This document shows, one piece after another, positions 26,813-36,386 of a stretch of DNA of 64,000 nt (the stretch's first letter is position 1; every line of letters begins with the position of its first letter). The notes below the pieces were generated by a model, which searched no databases, was not told where the DNA came from, and saw only the letters and a list, made by a program, of their open reading frames with translations. A program made the position numbers and the translations under genes. The stretch is from the NCBI RefSeq assembly GCF_022352215.1, contig NZ_JAKRWF010000001.1, positions 1,488,001 through 1,552,000 of the forward strand, in the 5' to 3' direction. Source of the DNA: Flavihumibacter cheonanensis. Its GTDB lineage: Bacteria > Bacteroidota > Bacteroidia > Chitinophagales > Chitinophagaceae.

Positions 26813-28039
26813 TTATTCTCCCAATAAGCTGTTCACTGTTTCTTCAAACTCCTTCACATACTTCGTGTGTTCTTCTCCGGTAGCCGGACCAAAAAATCCA
26901 CTGTGCACTTTTTTGATGGAGCCATCTTTGCCAACAAAGATCGTTGTTGGGAAGACTTTTATTGGCGTTAACTGGGGCAATGTCTTTTCGGTACGAAGTG
27001 TATCCGAACTGGTAACACCGGTAATTAACATGGGATATCCCACATTGAACCGATCTTTAAACTTACGAAGGCTTGCACGTGAACGATTCATATCGGTACT
27101 ATATTCATAAGCCAGGGAAACGACTTCAAGCCCCCGCCCTTTATGTTGCTCATAATACCTGCTTAAAAATCGGGTCTCATCCATACAATTCGGACACCAG
27201 GAACCCATGATCTGAATCACTACCACTTTATTCTGAAAGCGGGGATCTCGTATACTCACAGTCTTTCCTTCCAGATCAGTAAAACTGAATTGCAAAGGCG
27301 GTGCATCCGGGCGAACATGTACCTGGATGCCATCAACCGGAAGACTGGCTGCTTCATTCCGGATGGCAGAAAATGCTTCCACATGTTTTGGTCCGGAGTA
27401 AAAATAGCCGCCATCCAGCTGATTTTCAGAACGGATATGTGCTGAAAAAACATAGGCATGGCTGCCATCAAAAGTGCTTAGGAACATACTATCGCCGCGA
27501 ACAATACCTTCCAGGTAGCGGTAATCGCCCGAAGGTGCCAGGATGGTTCCGGTGAGATAGGAACCTTTTTGTTCAAGCTGCGCAACTGCCGGACGTGGAC
27601 TCCCATCCGGACGAATGATGGTCATTTCCCATTTCCCTGAAAGAGTACCTATTGGTGCAGCTCCAGGCTGAAAGCGATCTTTTATACCCGGCCTGGCAAT
27701 CATTGGCATTACTGATAAAACAGTACTCGTACCCTTTTTCCACTCTCCCTTCAATGAACCATCCTTTTGAATTTGAAGGAAAAAAGCAGACTCAAAAAAA
27801 GGCAAATCAATTAAAACGGAATCCCCTTTGCGCTGAATATTGCGGACCTCCAGTCGCTCTGTTGCATTGAGAATTGTCATTACCGCTTTCCCCTTTTCAT
27901 ACCTCCATTCAAAATTGAAAACAATAGGCAAACCTGCTTCACGCAACAATTCTGCCTTCCAGGTACCCGCTTTTATGGTTTGTGCCCGCCCGATGAATCC
28001 AGTCAAACTAATGAGTACTATTCCAATAAGTTTTCGCAT
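26813..28039 (-). CDS. TlpA-like thioredoxin-fold protein with N-terminal beta domain
   Basis: Exported protein with a signal peptide (MRKLIGIVLISLTGFIGRAQ). Residues ~25-240 are a beta-rich region without a name that I can give, and the last ~150 residues form a TlpA/AhpC-type thioredoxin domain with the redox motif WCPNC in IMGSWCPNCMDETRFL and the cis-proline region PTTIFVGKDG. It probably reduces disulfides in the periplasm. The ATG at 28039 is preferred to one at 28099 because it begins the signal peptide. It lies two bases behind the threonine-dehydrogenase-like gene. Confidence 0.88.
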   Translation of the reverse strand: MRKLIGIVLISLTGFIGRAQTIKAGTWKAELLREAGLPIVFNFEWRYEKGKAVMTILNATERLEVRNIQRKGDSVLIDLPFFESAFFLQIQKDGSLKGEWKKGTSTVLSVMPMIARPGIKDRFQPGAAPIGTLSGKWEMTIIRPDGSPRPAVAQLEQKGSYLTGTILAPSGDYRYLEGIVRGDSMFLSTFDGSHAYVFSAHIRSENQLDGGYFYSGPKHVEAFSAIRNEAASLPVDGIQVHVRPDAPPLQFSFTDLEGKTVSIRDPRFQNKVVVIQIMGSWCPNCMDETRFLSRYYEQHKGRGLEVVSLAYEYSTDMNRSRASLRKFKDRFNVGYPMLITGVTSSDTLRTEKTLPQLTPIKVFPTTIFVGKDGSIKKVHSGFFGPATGEEHTKYVKEFEETVNSLLGE

Positions 28040-28101
28040 AGTGCTGTATTCTAACCGGCAATTTACGCCAGTCAGCTGGTTTACCTTCGATTTTAACAAG
28101 C

Positions 28102-29049
28102 CTACTCAGCTTTCAGATTGGTCAGCATATCAGCGGTCATACGCTTGAGATCGAAATCCTGTTGCCAGCCCCAATCTCTTCTTGCAATGTAATCATCAAT
28201 GCTCTGTGGCCAGGAATCGGCTATTGCTTGCCGGTAGTCAGGTTCATATCGCATGCCAAAATGCGGGATATGTTCCTGGATCGCTGCAGCAATTTCCCGG
28301 GGAGAAAAACTCATGGCGGAAACATTATACGATGTACGTACGGTGATTTTTTCTGCCGGCGCCTCCATGAGTTCAATGGTTGCCTTGATAGCATCTGGCA
28401 TATACATCATAGGCAGATAGGTATCTTCCTTGAGGAAGGAGGTATAGTTCCCCTCTTCCAGGGCTTCGTGAAAAATTTCAACCGCGTAGTCGGTAGTACC
28501 TCCACCTGGGGCGGATTTATAGCTGATCAGTCCGGGGTAACGCAAACTTCTCACATCTACTCCCCAGCGCTGGTGGTAATAATTACACCAGAACTCACCG
28601 GCATATTTGGAGATGCCATATACGGTTGTAGGTTCAATAATGGTATACTGCGGGCAATTCTGTTTGGGGGAAGTTGGCCCGAATACCGCAATGGATGAAG
28701 GCCAGTAAACTTTCGTCAGCTTTTCTTCCCGCGCGATATCCAGCACATTTAACAAACTTTGCATATTCAGATGCCAGGCCAGGTTGGGATTCTTTTCGCC
28801 CGTTGCCGAAAGGATCGCGGCAAGCAGATAAATCTGGGTAATATTCTGGCGGATCACCAGCACATGTAACATCTCTTTGTTCAGGGCATCAATTGATACA
28901 TAGGGACCAGTCCCCTTCAGCAATTCATTTTCTTCCCGAAGGTCTGAGGCCAGTACATTATTGTTTCCGTAAATTTTTCTCAGCGCCAGGGTTAGTTCCA
29001 CACCGATCTGTCCACAGGCACCAATTACCAATATTTTTTCTTTCGTCAT
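28102..29049 (-). CDS. NAD-dependent L-threonine 3-dehydrogenase, SDR type
   Basis: Short-chain (extended SDR/epimerase-fold) enzyme, NAD-binding GACGQIG at the N-terminus and catalytic YGISK (YxxxK). The block RSLRYPGLISYKSAPGGGTTDYAVEIF is characteristic of the SDR-type L-threonine dehydrogenases known from psychrophilic Flavobacterium, which oxidise threonine to 2-amino-3-ketobutyrate. The ATG at 29049 starts MTKEKILVIGACG. The promoter upstream is TTG, 22 nt, TAGGTTTG. At 315 residues it is full length. Confidence 0.9.
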   Translation of the reverse strand: MTKEKILVIGACGQIGVELTLALRKIYGNNNVLASDLREENELLKGTGPYVSIDALNKEMLHVLVIRQNITQIYLLAAILSATGEKNPNLAWHLNMQSLLNVLDIAREEKLTKVYWPSSIAVFGPTSPKQNCPQYTIIEPTTVYGISKYAGEFWCNYYHQRWGVDVRSLRYPGLISYKSAPGGGTTDYAVEIFHEALEEGNYTSFLKEDTYLPMMYMPDAIKATIELMEAPAEKITVRTSYNVSAMSFSPREIAAAIQEHIPHFGMRYEPDYRQAIADSWPQSIDDYIARRDWGWQQDFDLKRMTADMLTNLKAE

Positions 29050-29069
29050 AGCAAGCAAAATTTCGGTTG

Positions 29070-29102
29070 CAAACCTACATACAAATCGCTTTGCTTTATC
29101 AA
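29070..29102 (-). promoter_or_regulatory. Promoter of the threonine-dehydrogenase-like gene
   Basis: Minus-strand TTG (29100-29102), 22 nt, TAGGTTTG (29070-29077), then a 20-nt leader to ATG. Confidence 0.55.
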
Positions 29103-29117
29103 CCAGCGCAATCGTTT

Positions 29118-29145
29118 CCCGTCCGGTGCCATCCGCCGCGGCGGA
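29118..29145. repeat. Decayed third copy of the GC-rich palindromic repeat
   Basis: CCCGTCCGGTGCCA (29118-29131) matches the repeat at 17801 and 45227. It is followed by a different perfect palindrome, TCCGCCGCGGCGGA (29132-29145), and then AAGGGTGAAAGGA, which resembles the right flank of copy 2. It lies between the divergent threonine dehydrogenase and kdsA genes. Confidence 0.65.
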
Positions 29146-29167
29146 GTGGAAGGGTGAAAGGAACCCT

Positions 29168-29175
29168 TATCTTTG
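29168..29175 (+). promoter_or_regulatory. -7 element of kdsA, 4 nt from ATG
   Basis: TATCTTTG, a full match to TAnnTTTG, followed by CAGG and the ATG at 29180. The transcription start is expected at or next to the start codon. Confidence 0.6.
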
Positions 29176-29179
29176 CAGG

Positions 29180-29998
29180 ATGGAAAAATTTCTGCAAGAC
29201 CTGTTCAAGGGACAATCCTACGACGAAAAAAACTTTTTTCTGATTGCCGGCCCATGTGTTATTGAAAGCGAAGAACTGCTCAGCGAAGTAGCAGAAAAAG
29301 TAAAAGCCATCTGTACAAACCTCGGCATCCCCTATATTTTCAAATCATCGTACCGAAAGGCGAACCGAACAAGTGCCAGTTCCTTCACCGGACTGGGAGA
29401 CGAACTCGGATTAGATTTGCTACATAAAACAGGTCAACGTTTCCAACTGCCTACCACCACCGATATCCATGCCCACGATGAAGCTGCCCCTGCAGCCAAA
29501 TTCGCGGATGTACTCCAGATACCTGCCTTCCTTTGCCGGCAAACCGACCTGTTAATCAGCGCTGCCGAAACGGGTAAAATCATCAATGTGAAAAAAGGTC
29601 AGTTCCTGAGCGGTCCGGCTATGAAGTTTGCAGTGGAAAAAATCAGGCAGGCCGGAAACGATAAAATCATCCTGACGGAAAGAGGCACCACCTTCGGCTA
29701 CCAGGACCTGGTGGTGGATTACCGCAATATTCCCTGGATGAAGGAACACGGTGTACCAGTGGTAATGGATTGCACCCATAGCCTACAGCAACCCAACCAG
29801 ACTTCCGGTGTAACGGGGGGAAATCCTCAATTGATTGGCACCATCGCCAAAGCCGCTCTGGCAGCCGGGGCAGATGGTCTTTTCATCGAAACACATCCAA
29901 ATCCGGCAGTTGCCAAAAGCGATGGAGCCAATATGTTGAAACTGGACCTGCTGGAAAATTTGCTGACCACCCTGGTAAAGCTACGAAAGGCCCTCTAA
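29180..29998 (+). CDS. kdsA: 3-deoxy-8-phosphooctulonate synthase
   Basis: Condenses arabinose 5-phosphate with PEP to Kdo 8-phosphate for lipopolysaccharide. Diagnostic segments are FLIAGPCVIESEELL, YIFKSSYRKANRTSASSFTGLGDELGL, VDYRNIPWMKEHGVPVVMDCTHSLQQPN and DGLFIETHPNPA. The ATG at 29180 gives 273 residues; a longer frame beginning in the repeat at 29126 is rejected because the promoter's -7 element lies within it. The mRNA is predicted to be leaderless or nearly so. Confidence 0.97.
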   Translation: MEKFLQDLFKGQSYDEKNFFLIAGPCVIESEELLSEVAEKVKAICTNLGIPYIFKSSYRKANRTSASSFTGLGDELGLDLLHKTGQRFQLPTTTDIHAHDEAAPAAKFADVLQIPAFLCRQTDLLISAAETGKIINVKKGQFLSGPAMKFAVEKIRQAGNDKIILTERGTTFGYQDLVVDYRNIPWMKEHGVPVVMDCTHSLQQPNQTSGVTGGNPQLIGTIAKAALAAGADGLFIETHPNPAVAKSDGANMLKLDLLENLLTTLVKLRKAL

Positions 29999-30142
29999 GC
30001 CCTTTCAACAGATGATAAGACCAGGTTAAGAATTAAACCTCGTCCCGGGTATACCAGTCTCATCCAGTAATTTCGTTCAATGGTCACATTCTTCTGAGAA
30101 GGATGCCGTTGAATAGTTAATTTTACAGATAATACCCAATTC

Positions 30143-33100
30143 CTGAAACGAGTATTCAAAATAACCGGTTATCTAATCCTGTCGCTTCTGCTATTGGTGG
30201 TGCTGGTGTATTTTCTCCTGCAGGTATCTTTCGTCCAGAATTATATTGCCAGGCACGCAGCCAACCGGTTGTCGCGGGCACTTAAAACCGAGGTTAAAGT
30301 GGATCATATCGACCTCGAATTTTTCAACACCCTTTCGCTGAACGGCACCCTGGTAAGGGATCAGCAGAAAGATACGCTGCTGTATGCCGGCGCCCTCAAG
30401 GTAAATATTACCGACTGGTTTTTTGTGAAAGACAAGGTGGAACTCACGTATATCGGGCTGGAAAACACCCTGATCGATCTGCACCGGGTGGATTCGGTAT
30501 GGAATTACCAATTTCTAGCTGATTATTTTGCTGCTCCCCCCAGTCAGAAAAAACAAAACCCAATCCAGTTATCGGTACAGGAAGTATCGTTGAAAAACAT
30601 AAGATTGCTGCAGCGGGATGAATGGCGGGGAGAAAACCTGGGACTATCGCTTCAATCGCTCGATCTCCAGGCTGAAGTGTTTGACCTGATCAATAAAAAC
30701 ATCCAGGTAAAAAACCTGTCCATCGTTCAGCCCATTTTTTCCATTTACAACTACGATGGAAACCGGCCACCCAGGCCTCGTATGGCTAGCCCCCCTCTTC
30801 CTCCGAACGATCCCGAAAACCTGAGATGGAACCCGGGAAAATGGTCGCTGGGCATCCGCAACCTGACCATCCGGAATGGTACCCTTAAGAACGATATTGA
30901 AACCGAACGAGCTCCCTACTACTATTTTGACGGCGCACATTTCCAGTTCAGCCAGATCAACAGCCAGATCAGTGATATCAAACTCGTAAACGACACTTTC
31001 AGCGGCAATGTTCAAATTGCAACCAAAGAGAGATCCGGCTTTGAAGTAAAAAAATTAAAAGCCCTTATGCGCTTCCACCCGGAGGCGATGGAGTTCCGTC
31101 AACTGGACATACGCACGCCTAAAAGTTATCTGAGGAATTATTATGCCATGCGCTATGATACGTTTGACGACATGAGTGCATTTATAGACAGTATCCGGCT
31201 GGAGGGCAATTTCACAGATGCCATTATTCACAGCGATGATATCGCCTACTTTGCCCCTGAACTGGCAAACTGGAATACCCGGATCAACCTGAGTGGAAAG
31301 GCATCGGGTACCATCAGTCATCTGGAAGGCAAAAAAGTAATCGCAAAAGCAGGTAATAATACCTACCTGAACGGAGACTTTGTATTGAAAGGCCTGCCCG
31401 ACATTAAAAAATCATATCTCGATGTAACAGTTCGGGATTTTAATGCCAGCTATACAGATGTAGCACAATTCTTTCCAATTATCAAAACGATCAACGAACC
31501 CCGGCTGGATCGGCTTGGCTTTTTAAAATTCAAAGGCAGCTTCACCGGATTCCTGACTGATTTTGTAACCTATGGCACCATCGAAACCGCATTGGGCACC
31601 CTTGCCACCGATGTAAATATGAAATTCCCTGATAAAGGTGCACCCATGTATGAAGGGACCATACAAACAGAAGAATTTAATCTTGGGCAATTTATAGGGA
31701 ACAACATGCTGGGTTCTTTTGGTGTTGAAGGTGACATTAAGGGAAGAGGATTTACACTACAAACACTGGACGCAGGATTGAAAGGCTACATTCCCTTTAT
31801 TGTGTACAATGGGTATGAGTACCGGGATATCGAAATAGACGGAAAATTCGCCAAGCGGCTGTTTAATGGAAATGTAGCGGTAAACGATGAACACCTGGAA
31901 GCAAAACTAAAGGGACTGGTTGACTTGTCAGGCGAAATACCCCGTTTCGATTTTAGTGCCCTGGTAGTGAATGCGAATCTGCGCAGGATGAAATTTTCGA
32001 AAGAAGAACTGGATTTCAATGGCACTTTCAACGTGAATTTTTCAGGTAGCAATATTGACAATTTCCTGGGATCGGCCCGAATTTCCGATGCTTCCGTATA
32101 TAACAATGGACAACGAATTTCCTTTGACAGCCTCTATGTTGAAAGCAGTTTGCAGGAAAGCGGAAATAAAACCATCAGCGTGCGTTCCAACGAATTTGAA
32201 GGCATACTTGCCGGAAAATTCAATATCTCTTCCTTACCTGATGCCTTTCAGACCTTTCTCAACCGCTATTATCCCAGTTATATTGCAGCTTCGAAAACAA
32301 CAGTGGACAATAACTTCAGCTTTTTTATCACTACGCGCAAAGTGGATGATTACCTGAGTTTGCTGGATAAACGACTCAAAGGATTTAATAACTCAACCAT
32401 CAACGGGCAGCTCAATACCAAAGAAAACATCTTTGATGTAGACGCCGAAATCCCGGAATTCGGGTATAATAAACTTAGCTTTTACGATGTAAAATTCAAA
32501 GGCCGGGGAAATTTTGATTCGCTTGCAGTAAATACCACCGTTGGAGATATCCAGGTAAATGACAGCCTGCATTTCCCGGGATCGGTTGTGAATATCAGTG
32601 CCAGCAATGATCTTTCCAAAGTTTCTATTCAAACCAGTGCCAACCAGACGCTGAACCGTGCTTCGATTGCCGGTGAAGTGCAAACATTAAAAAATGGTAT
32701 TCGGGTGCAGTTTTATCCATCCAGTTTTGAAATCAACGAGAAACCCTGGATCATTGATGATGGAGGTGAAATCATCCTGAGTAAGGAACTTGTTACAACG
32801 GAAGGTGTTCGGATTTATAGTGAAGACCAGGAAATCCTGTTAAGCTCTGCTCCTTCCTCTATTGGTAAGGGTAATGATCTGAAAGTGGAATTGAAGAAAA
32901 TCAATATTGGCGATTTCGCGCCCTTCTTTGTAAAATCAAACCGGTTGGAAGGATTGCTTACCGGGGAGATTGAACTTATTGATCCGTTCAGCAACCTGCA
33001 GGTGGATGCCGTAGCGAAAGCAGAACAATTTCGCCTTGATAATGATTCCATAGGTGTGCTGGATCTGAGCAGTACCTATTCCAGCAAGTCGGGCAAGGTT

Positions 33101-34963
33101 ACTTTTAAAACCATTTCGCTGAACGAGAATTACAATTTTGATGTAGCCGGACTGGTAAACACAACAGACAGCTTATCAGACCAGGTTGATATAACGGCAA
33201 AGCTTAGTCGAACCAAGATCAGCTTGTTGCAACAATACCTGACAGGCATATTTGAAAAGCTGGATGGCCATGCAACCGGTCAATTAAGAATTGTTGGTAA
33301 AGGAAACAATCTAAAATACCTGGGGGATGTAAGTTTAAATGAAGCAGGATTACTGGTCGATTATACAAAAGTCTACTATAAAATTCCTGCAGCACAGATC
33401 AAGTTTACAGATGGACAAATAGATTTTGGCAAGTTTGTATTGCAGGATACTTTAGGAAACAAAGGAGAACTGACTGAAGGAAAACTCTATCATAATAATT
33501 TCAATGACCTCGCATTTGATTTTTCGGTAAAGACCAATAAGCTGCTGTTACTGAATACCACTTCTGCCGACAACAGTCTTTTTTACGGTAATGTTATTGG
33601 TCGCGCCAACATGAAATTCAGCGGTCCGATGTACGATATGCAGATGGAGATTAGCGGAGAGCCGACAGACAGCAGCAATTTATACATCGCAACGGAATCG
33701 AGCCGTCAGAATGCAGAAGCGGATTTCATAGTATGGAAAGAATATGGTAAGGAAATGACACCTTACAAACCCTATGACCGCGAATCCAATTTTACTGTTT
33801 CACTTGATATCAGGGCAAATAATTTGGCGGTTGTAAACATGATTATTGATGAAGCAACCGGTGATATTATTACAGCAAGGGGGAATGGTAATTTAAAAAT
33901 GCGGGTGGGTTCCAAGGAGAACCTTACTATGACAGGCAGGTATGATATCGAAAGTGGTTTTTACAATTTCAATTTCCAGGCCTGGAAGAAAAACTTTATT
34001 CTGTTGCCGGAGCGGAATAATTATATAAGCTGGAATGGTGACCCTTACGAAGCAACTTTAAAGATTGATGCCTTGTATTCGGCAAACAATGTGAAGTTCA
34101 GCGACCTCCTTAGCAGTGGGGGATTTGGTATCAATGACCCGAACGTAACCCAGTATCGTGGTACAGTTAACATCATTGCCAACATCACCGAAAAATTATC
34201 ACAACCCAAAATCCGCTTCCGGATTGAGTTGCCGGCGAATAGTCCGTTGCGGAACAATTACCAGGCAAGTACGCTTTTCAAGATCATCCAGGAAGATGAG
34301 AACGAATTGAATAAACAGGTATCCTACCTGATTTTGTTTAATAATTTTGGTCCGCTGACTGCCGTTGGCAGCCTGCAGAACAACAGTGCATCTTTCGCCA
34401 ATACCGCGTTTGAAAGCCTGGTAGTGAGCAGCATATCCGGCTTTTTATCCAGTGTTTTATCGAACGAATTCTCCAAAATTCTGCAGAATGTATTCAACGA
34501 TAAAAGTCTGAAGCTGAACATGAATGCCGCCTTATACAGCGGAACCAATCTTACCGGGCAATCGAATACACAGATCTTGTTACCAGACCGGACCAATATT
34601 AATCTTAGCCTGGCAAAAAGTTACCTGAATGAACGACTCACGTTTATGGTGGGTAGTGCGATCGATTTCGGTATCAATTCAAGGCAATCGGCCACTTTCC
34701 AATTCCTGCCGGATGTATCTGCGGAATACAAACTGACCCCGGACGGCAAATTCCGGATCACGTTTTTCTATCGTAACAACTGGAGTTATGCTTACCAAAG
34801 TGCGCTACAGCGTTCCGGCGTCGGACTTTCTTACCGTAAAGAATTTGATCGTATCTGGGAACTATTCCGCAGAAAGAAGAAAAAGAAAACGGAAGAACTT
34901 CCCGAAGAAGACAGCATGGAAGAGGTGAAACGTCAGACGTCAGAAGTGAGACGAGAAAATTGA
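30143..34963 (+). CDS. TamB-like translocation/assembly protein (DUF490)
   Basis: Very large (about 1,600 residues) inner-membrane-anchored protein that spans the periplasm and, by homology to TamB/AsmA-like proteins, helps lipid or barrel-protein transport to the outer membrane. One N-terminal helix (YLILSLLLLVVLVYFLLQ) is followed by long beta-repeat sequence and a C-terminal DUF490 region (ITARGNGNLKMRVGSKENLTMTGRYDIESGFYNF). No in-frame ATG or GTG precedes the helix. TTG at 30194 would remove the basic flank; the CTG at 30143 (LKRVFKITGY) restores it and is used here. The last ~12 codons lie in a heptamer array. Confidence 0.85.
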   Translation: MKRVFKITGYLILSLLLLVVLVYFLLQVSFVQNYIARHAANRLSRALKTEVKVDHIDLEFFNTLSLNGTLVRDQQKDTLLYAGALKVNITDWFFVKDKVELTYIGLENTLIDLHRVDSVWNYQFLADYFAAPPSQKKQNPIQLSVQEVSLKNIRLLQRDEWRGENLGLSLQSLDLQAEVFDLINKNIQVKNLSIVQPIFSIYNYDGNRPPRPRMASPPLPPNDPENLRWNPGKWSLGIRNLTIRNGTLKNDIETERAPYYYFDGAHFQFSQINSQISDIKLVNDTFSGNVQIATKERSGFEVKKLKALMRFHPEAMEFRQLDIRTPKSYLRNYYAMRYDTFDDMSAFIDSIRLEGNFTDAIIHSDDIAYFAPELANWNTRINLSGKASGTISHLEGKKVIAKAGNNTYLNGDFVLKGLPDIKKSYLDVTVRDFNASYTDVAQFFPIIKTINEPRLDRLGFLKFKGSFTGFLTDFVTYGTIETALGTLATDVNMKFPDKGAPMYEGTIQTEEFNLGQFIGNNMLGSFGVEGDIKGRGFTLQTLDAGLKGYIPFIVYNGYEYRDIEIDGKFAKRLFNGNVAVNDEHLEAKLKGLVDLSGEIPRFDFSALVVNANLRRMKFSKEELDFNGTFNVNFSGSNIDNFLGSARISDASVYNNGQRISFDSLYVESSLQESGNKTISVRSNEFEGILAGKFNISSLPDAFQTFLNRYYPSYIAASKTTVDNNFSFFITTRKVDDYLSLLDKRLKGFNNSTINGQLNTKENIFDVDAEIPEFGYNKLSFYDVKFKGRGNFDSLAVNTTVGDIQVNDSLHFPGSVVNISASNDLSKVSIQTSANQTLNRASIAGEVQTLKNGIRVQFYPSSFEINEKPWIIDDGGEIILSKELVTTEGVRIYSEDQEILLSSAPSSIGKGNDLKVELKKINIGDFAPFFVKSNRLEGLLTGEIELIDPFSNLQVDAVAKAEQFRLDNDSIGVLDLSSTYSSKSGKVTFKTISLNENYNFDVAGLVNTTDSLSDQVDITAKLSRTKISLLQQYLTGIFEKLDGHATGQLRIVGKGNNLKYLGDVSLNEAGLLVDYTKVYYKIPAAQIKFTDGQIDFGKFVLQDTLGNKGELTEGKLYHNNFNDLAFDFSVKTNKLLLLNTTSADNSLFYGNVIGRANMKFSGPMYDMQMEISGEPTDSSNLYIATESSRQNAEADFIVWKEYGKEMTPYKPYDRESNFTVSLDIRANNLAVVNMIIDEATGDIITARGNGNLKMRVGSKENLTMTGRYDIESGFYNFNFQAWKKNFILLPERNNYISWNGDPYEATLKIDALYSANNVKFSDLLSSGGFGINDPNVTQYRGTVNIIANITEKLSQPKIRFRIELPANSPLRNNYQASTLFKIIQEDENELNKQVSYLILFNNFGPLTAVGSLQNNSASFANTAFESLVVSSISGFLSSVLSNEFSKILQNVFNDKSLKLNMNAALYSGTNLTGQSNTQILLPDRTNINLSLAKSYLNERLTFMVGSAIDFGINSRQSATFQFLPDVSAEYKLTPDGKFRITFFYRNNWSYAYQSALQRSGVGLSYRKEFDRIWELFRRKKKKKTEELPEEDSMEEVKRQTSEVRREN

Positions 34964-35026
34964 GACTTGAAATCGATCCTACCTCCTCCTTTATCCTTTC
35001 TCACGTCTCACATCTCACGTTTCACA
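34924..35026. repeat. Inverted heptamer arrays between the TamB-like gene and ribBA
   Basis: Left arm: purine-type units ggtgaaa, cgtcaga, cgtcaga, agtgaga and degenerate followers to about 34972. Right arm: pyrimidine-type units tctcacg, tctcaca, tctcacg, tttcaca (34999-35026), ending exactly at the ribBA stop codon. The two arms can pair imperfectly, so the region may serve as the terminator for both convergent genes. Confidence 0.75.
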
Positions 35027-36220
35027 TCACAGTTTGTGTCCCAGCTTATCCCGCTTGGTTTGCAAATACCGTTCGTTGTGCGGGTTGGGATTTACACGAA
35101 TGGGAACCGTATCGACAATTTCAATACCATAGCCCATTAATCCGGCTCTCTTCTTGGGATTATTACTGATCAGCTTCAATTTGGAGATTTGCAGGTGACG
35201 AAGTATCTGGGCTCCTACACCGTAATCGCGTTTGTCCATCGGGAAGCCAAGATGGAGATTGGCCTCCACGGTATCCATGCCTTCTTCCTGTAGTTTGTAG
35301 GCCCGGAGTTTGTTCATCAGGCCAATACCCCTTCCCTCCTGGTTCATGTATAATACAACCCCTTTGCCTTCAGTTTCCACCAGTTGAAGCGCCTTGTGCA
35401 ACTGCTCGCCACAATCGCAGCGCAGGGAACCGAGAATATCACCGGTAAAACAACTGGAATGTACCCGAACCAGAACCGGCTCATCCTTTTCCCATTCACC
35501 CTTGATCAATGCTATGTGTTCGTTATTGGTATGCTTCTCACGGAAGGCTACCATGGTAAAATGCCCGTATTTGGTAGGCATATCCACCCGAACCACTTCT
35601 TCAATTAAGGTATCACGCTTCAGGCGGTATTCAATCAGGTCTTTTATTGAAATAATCTTGATACCAAACTTTTTGGAGATCCCGAGCAGTTGAGGCAGAC
35701 GGGCCATGGTACCATCTTCGTTCAGGATTTCCACCAGTACACCGGCGGGTTCGCATCCGGCCAAGCGGGCCAGGTCGATGGTAGCTTCCGTATGGCCGGC
35801 GCGGCGCAACACACCTCCTTTTTTAGCTTTAAGGGGGAAAATATGACCCGGACGACCCAGTTCTTCGGGGCGTGTTTCCGGATTGATAAGCGCCTGGATC
35901 GTTTTGGCCCGATCGTGCGCGGAAATACCGGTAGTACAGCCATATCCGAGAAGGTCCACCGATACAGTGAAAGCAGTTTCATGCAAAGCGGTATTGCTGC
36001 TGACCATCATATCGAGTTTGAGCTCTTCACAGCGATCTTCTACCAGGGGGGCGCATATCAGTCCCCGGCCTTCTTTGCTCATAAAATTGATCACTTCCGG
36101 GGTCACGTGGCGGGCGGCGATTACAAAATCACCCTCATTTTCACGGTCTTCGTCGTCCACCACAATCAGCATCTTACCTTCCCTGAAATCTTCAATGGCA
36201 CTTTCGATACTATCCAGCAT
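35027..36220 (-). CDS. ribBA: Bifunctional DHBP synthase / GTP cyclohydrolase II
   Basis: Two entry enzymes of riboflavin synthesis fused. Residues 1-~200 are 3,4-dihydroxy-2-butanone 4-phosphate synthase ([16 protein letters not shown], the acidic metal-binding loop; [22 protein letters not shown]). Residues ~205-397 are GTP cyclohydrolase II, with the zinc cysteines in [18 protein letters not shown], and NQEGRGIGL. Length 397 is normal. A TAGCTTTG -7 element lies 14 nt upstream of ATG; I see no FMN riboswitch in the short leader. Confidence 0.96.
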   Translation of the reverse strand: MLDSIESAIEDFREGKMLIVVDDEDRENEGDFVIAARHVTPEVINFMSKEGRGLICAPLVEDRCEELKLDMMVSSNTALHETAFTVSVDLLGYGCTTGISAHDRAKTIQALINPETRPEELGRPGHIFPLKAKKGGVLRRAGHTEATIDLARLAGCEPAGVLVEILNEDGTMARLPQLLGISKKFGIKIISIKDLIEYRLKRDTLIEEVVRVDMPTKYGHFTMVAFREKHTNNEHIALIKGEWEKDEPVLVRVHSSCFTGDILGSLRCDCGEQLHKALQLVETEGKGVVLYMNQEGRGIGLMNKLRAYKLQEEGMDTVEANLHLGFPMDKRDYGVGAQILRHLQISKLKLISNNPKKRAGLMGYGIEIVDTVPIRVNPNPHNERYLQTKRDKLGHKL

Positions 36221-36234
36221 ATACCAAATTTTGG

Positions 36235-36242
36235 CAAAGCTA
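36235..36242 (-). promoter_or_regulatory. -7 element of ribBA
   Basis: TAGCTTTG on the minus strand, 14 nt before ATG. No TTG at standard spacing. Confidence 0.45.
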
Positions 36243-36386
36243 CGGTAAAGACATCATAAGGTTATTATTAGAGAATATATGCAACTTATCAAGGTAAACC
36301 GGTAGGTTACAATTTGTTAACATTATCTAAATAACATAATAGAATTATTCAGTTTCTTTGCAGCAAAATTGTAAAACACACACATT

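Noticed and set aside
29126-29179. Upstream extension of kdsA
   Set aside because: It covers the repeat and the TATCTTTG promoter element, and KdsA proteins start near MEKFLQDLF.
36221-36386. FMN riboswitch upstream of ribBA
   Set aside because: The predicted leader is only about 14 nt, too short for an RFN element, and none of its conserved blocks is seen.
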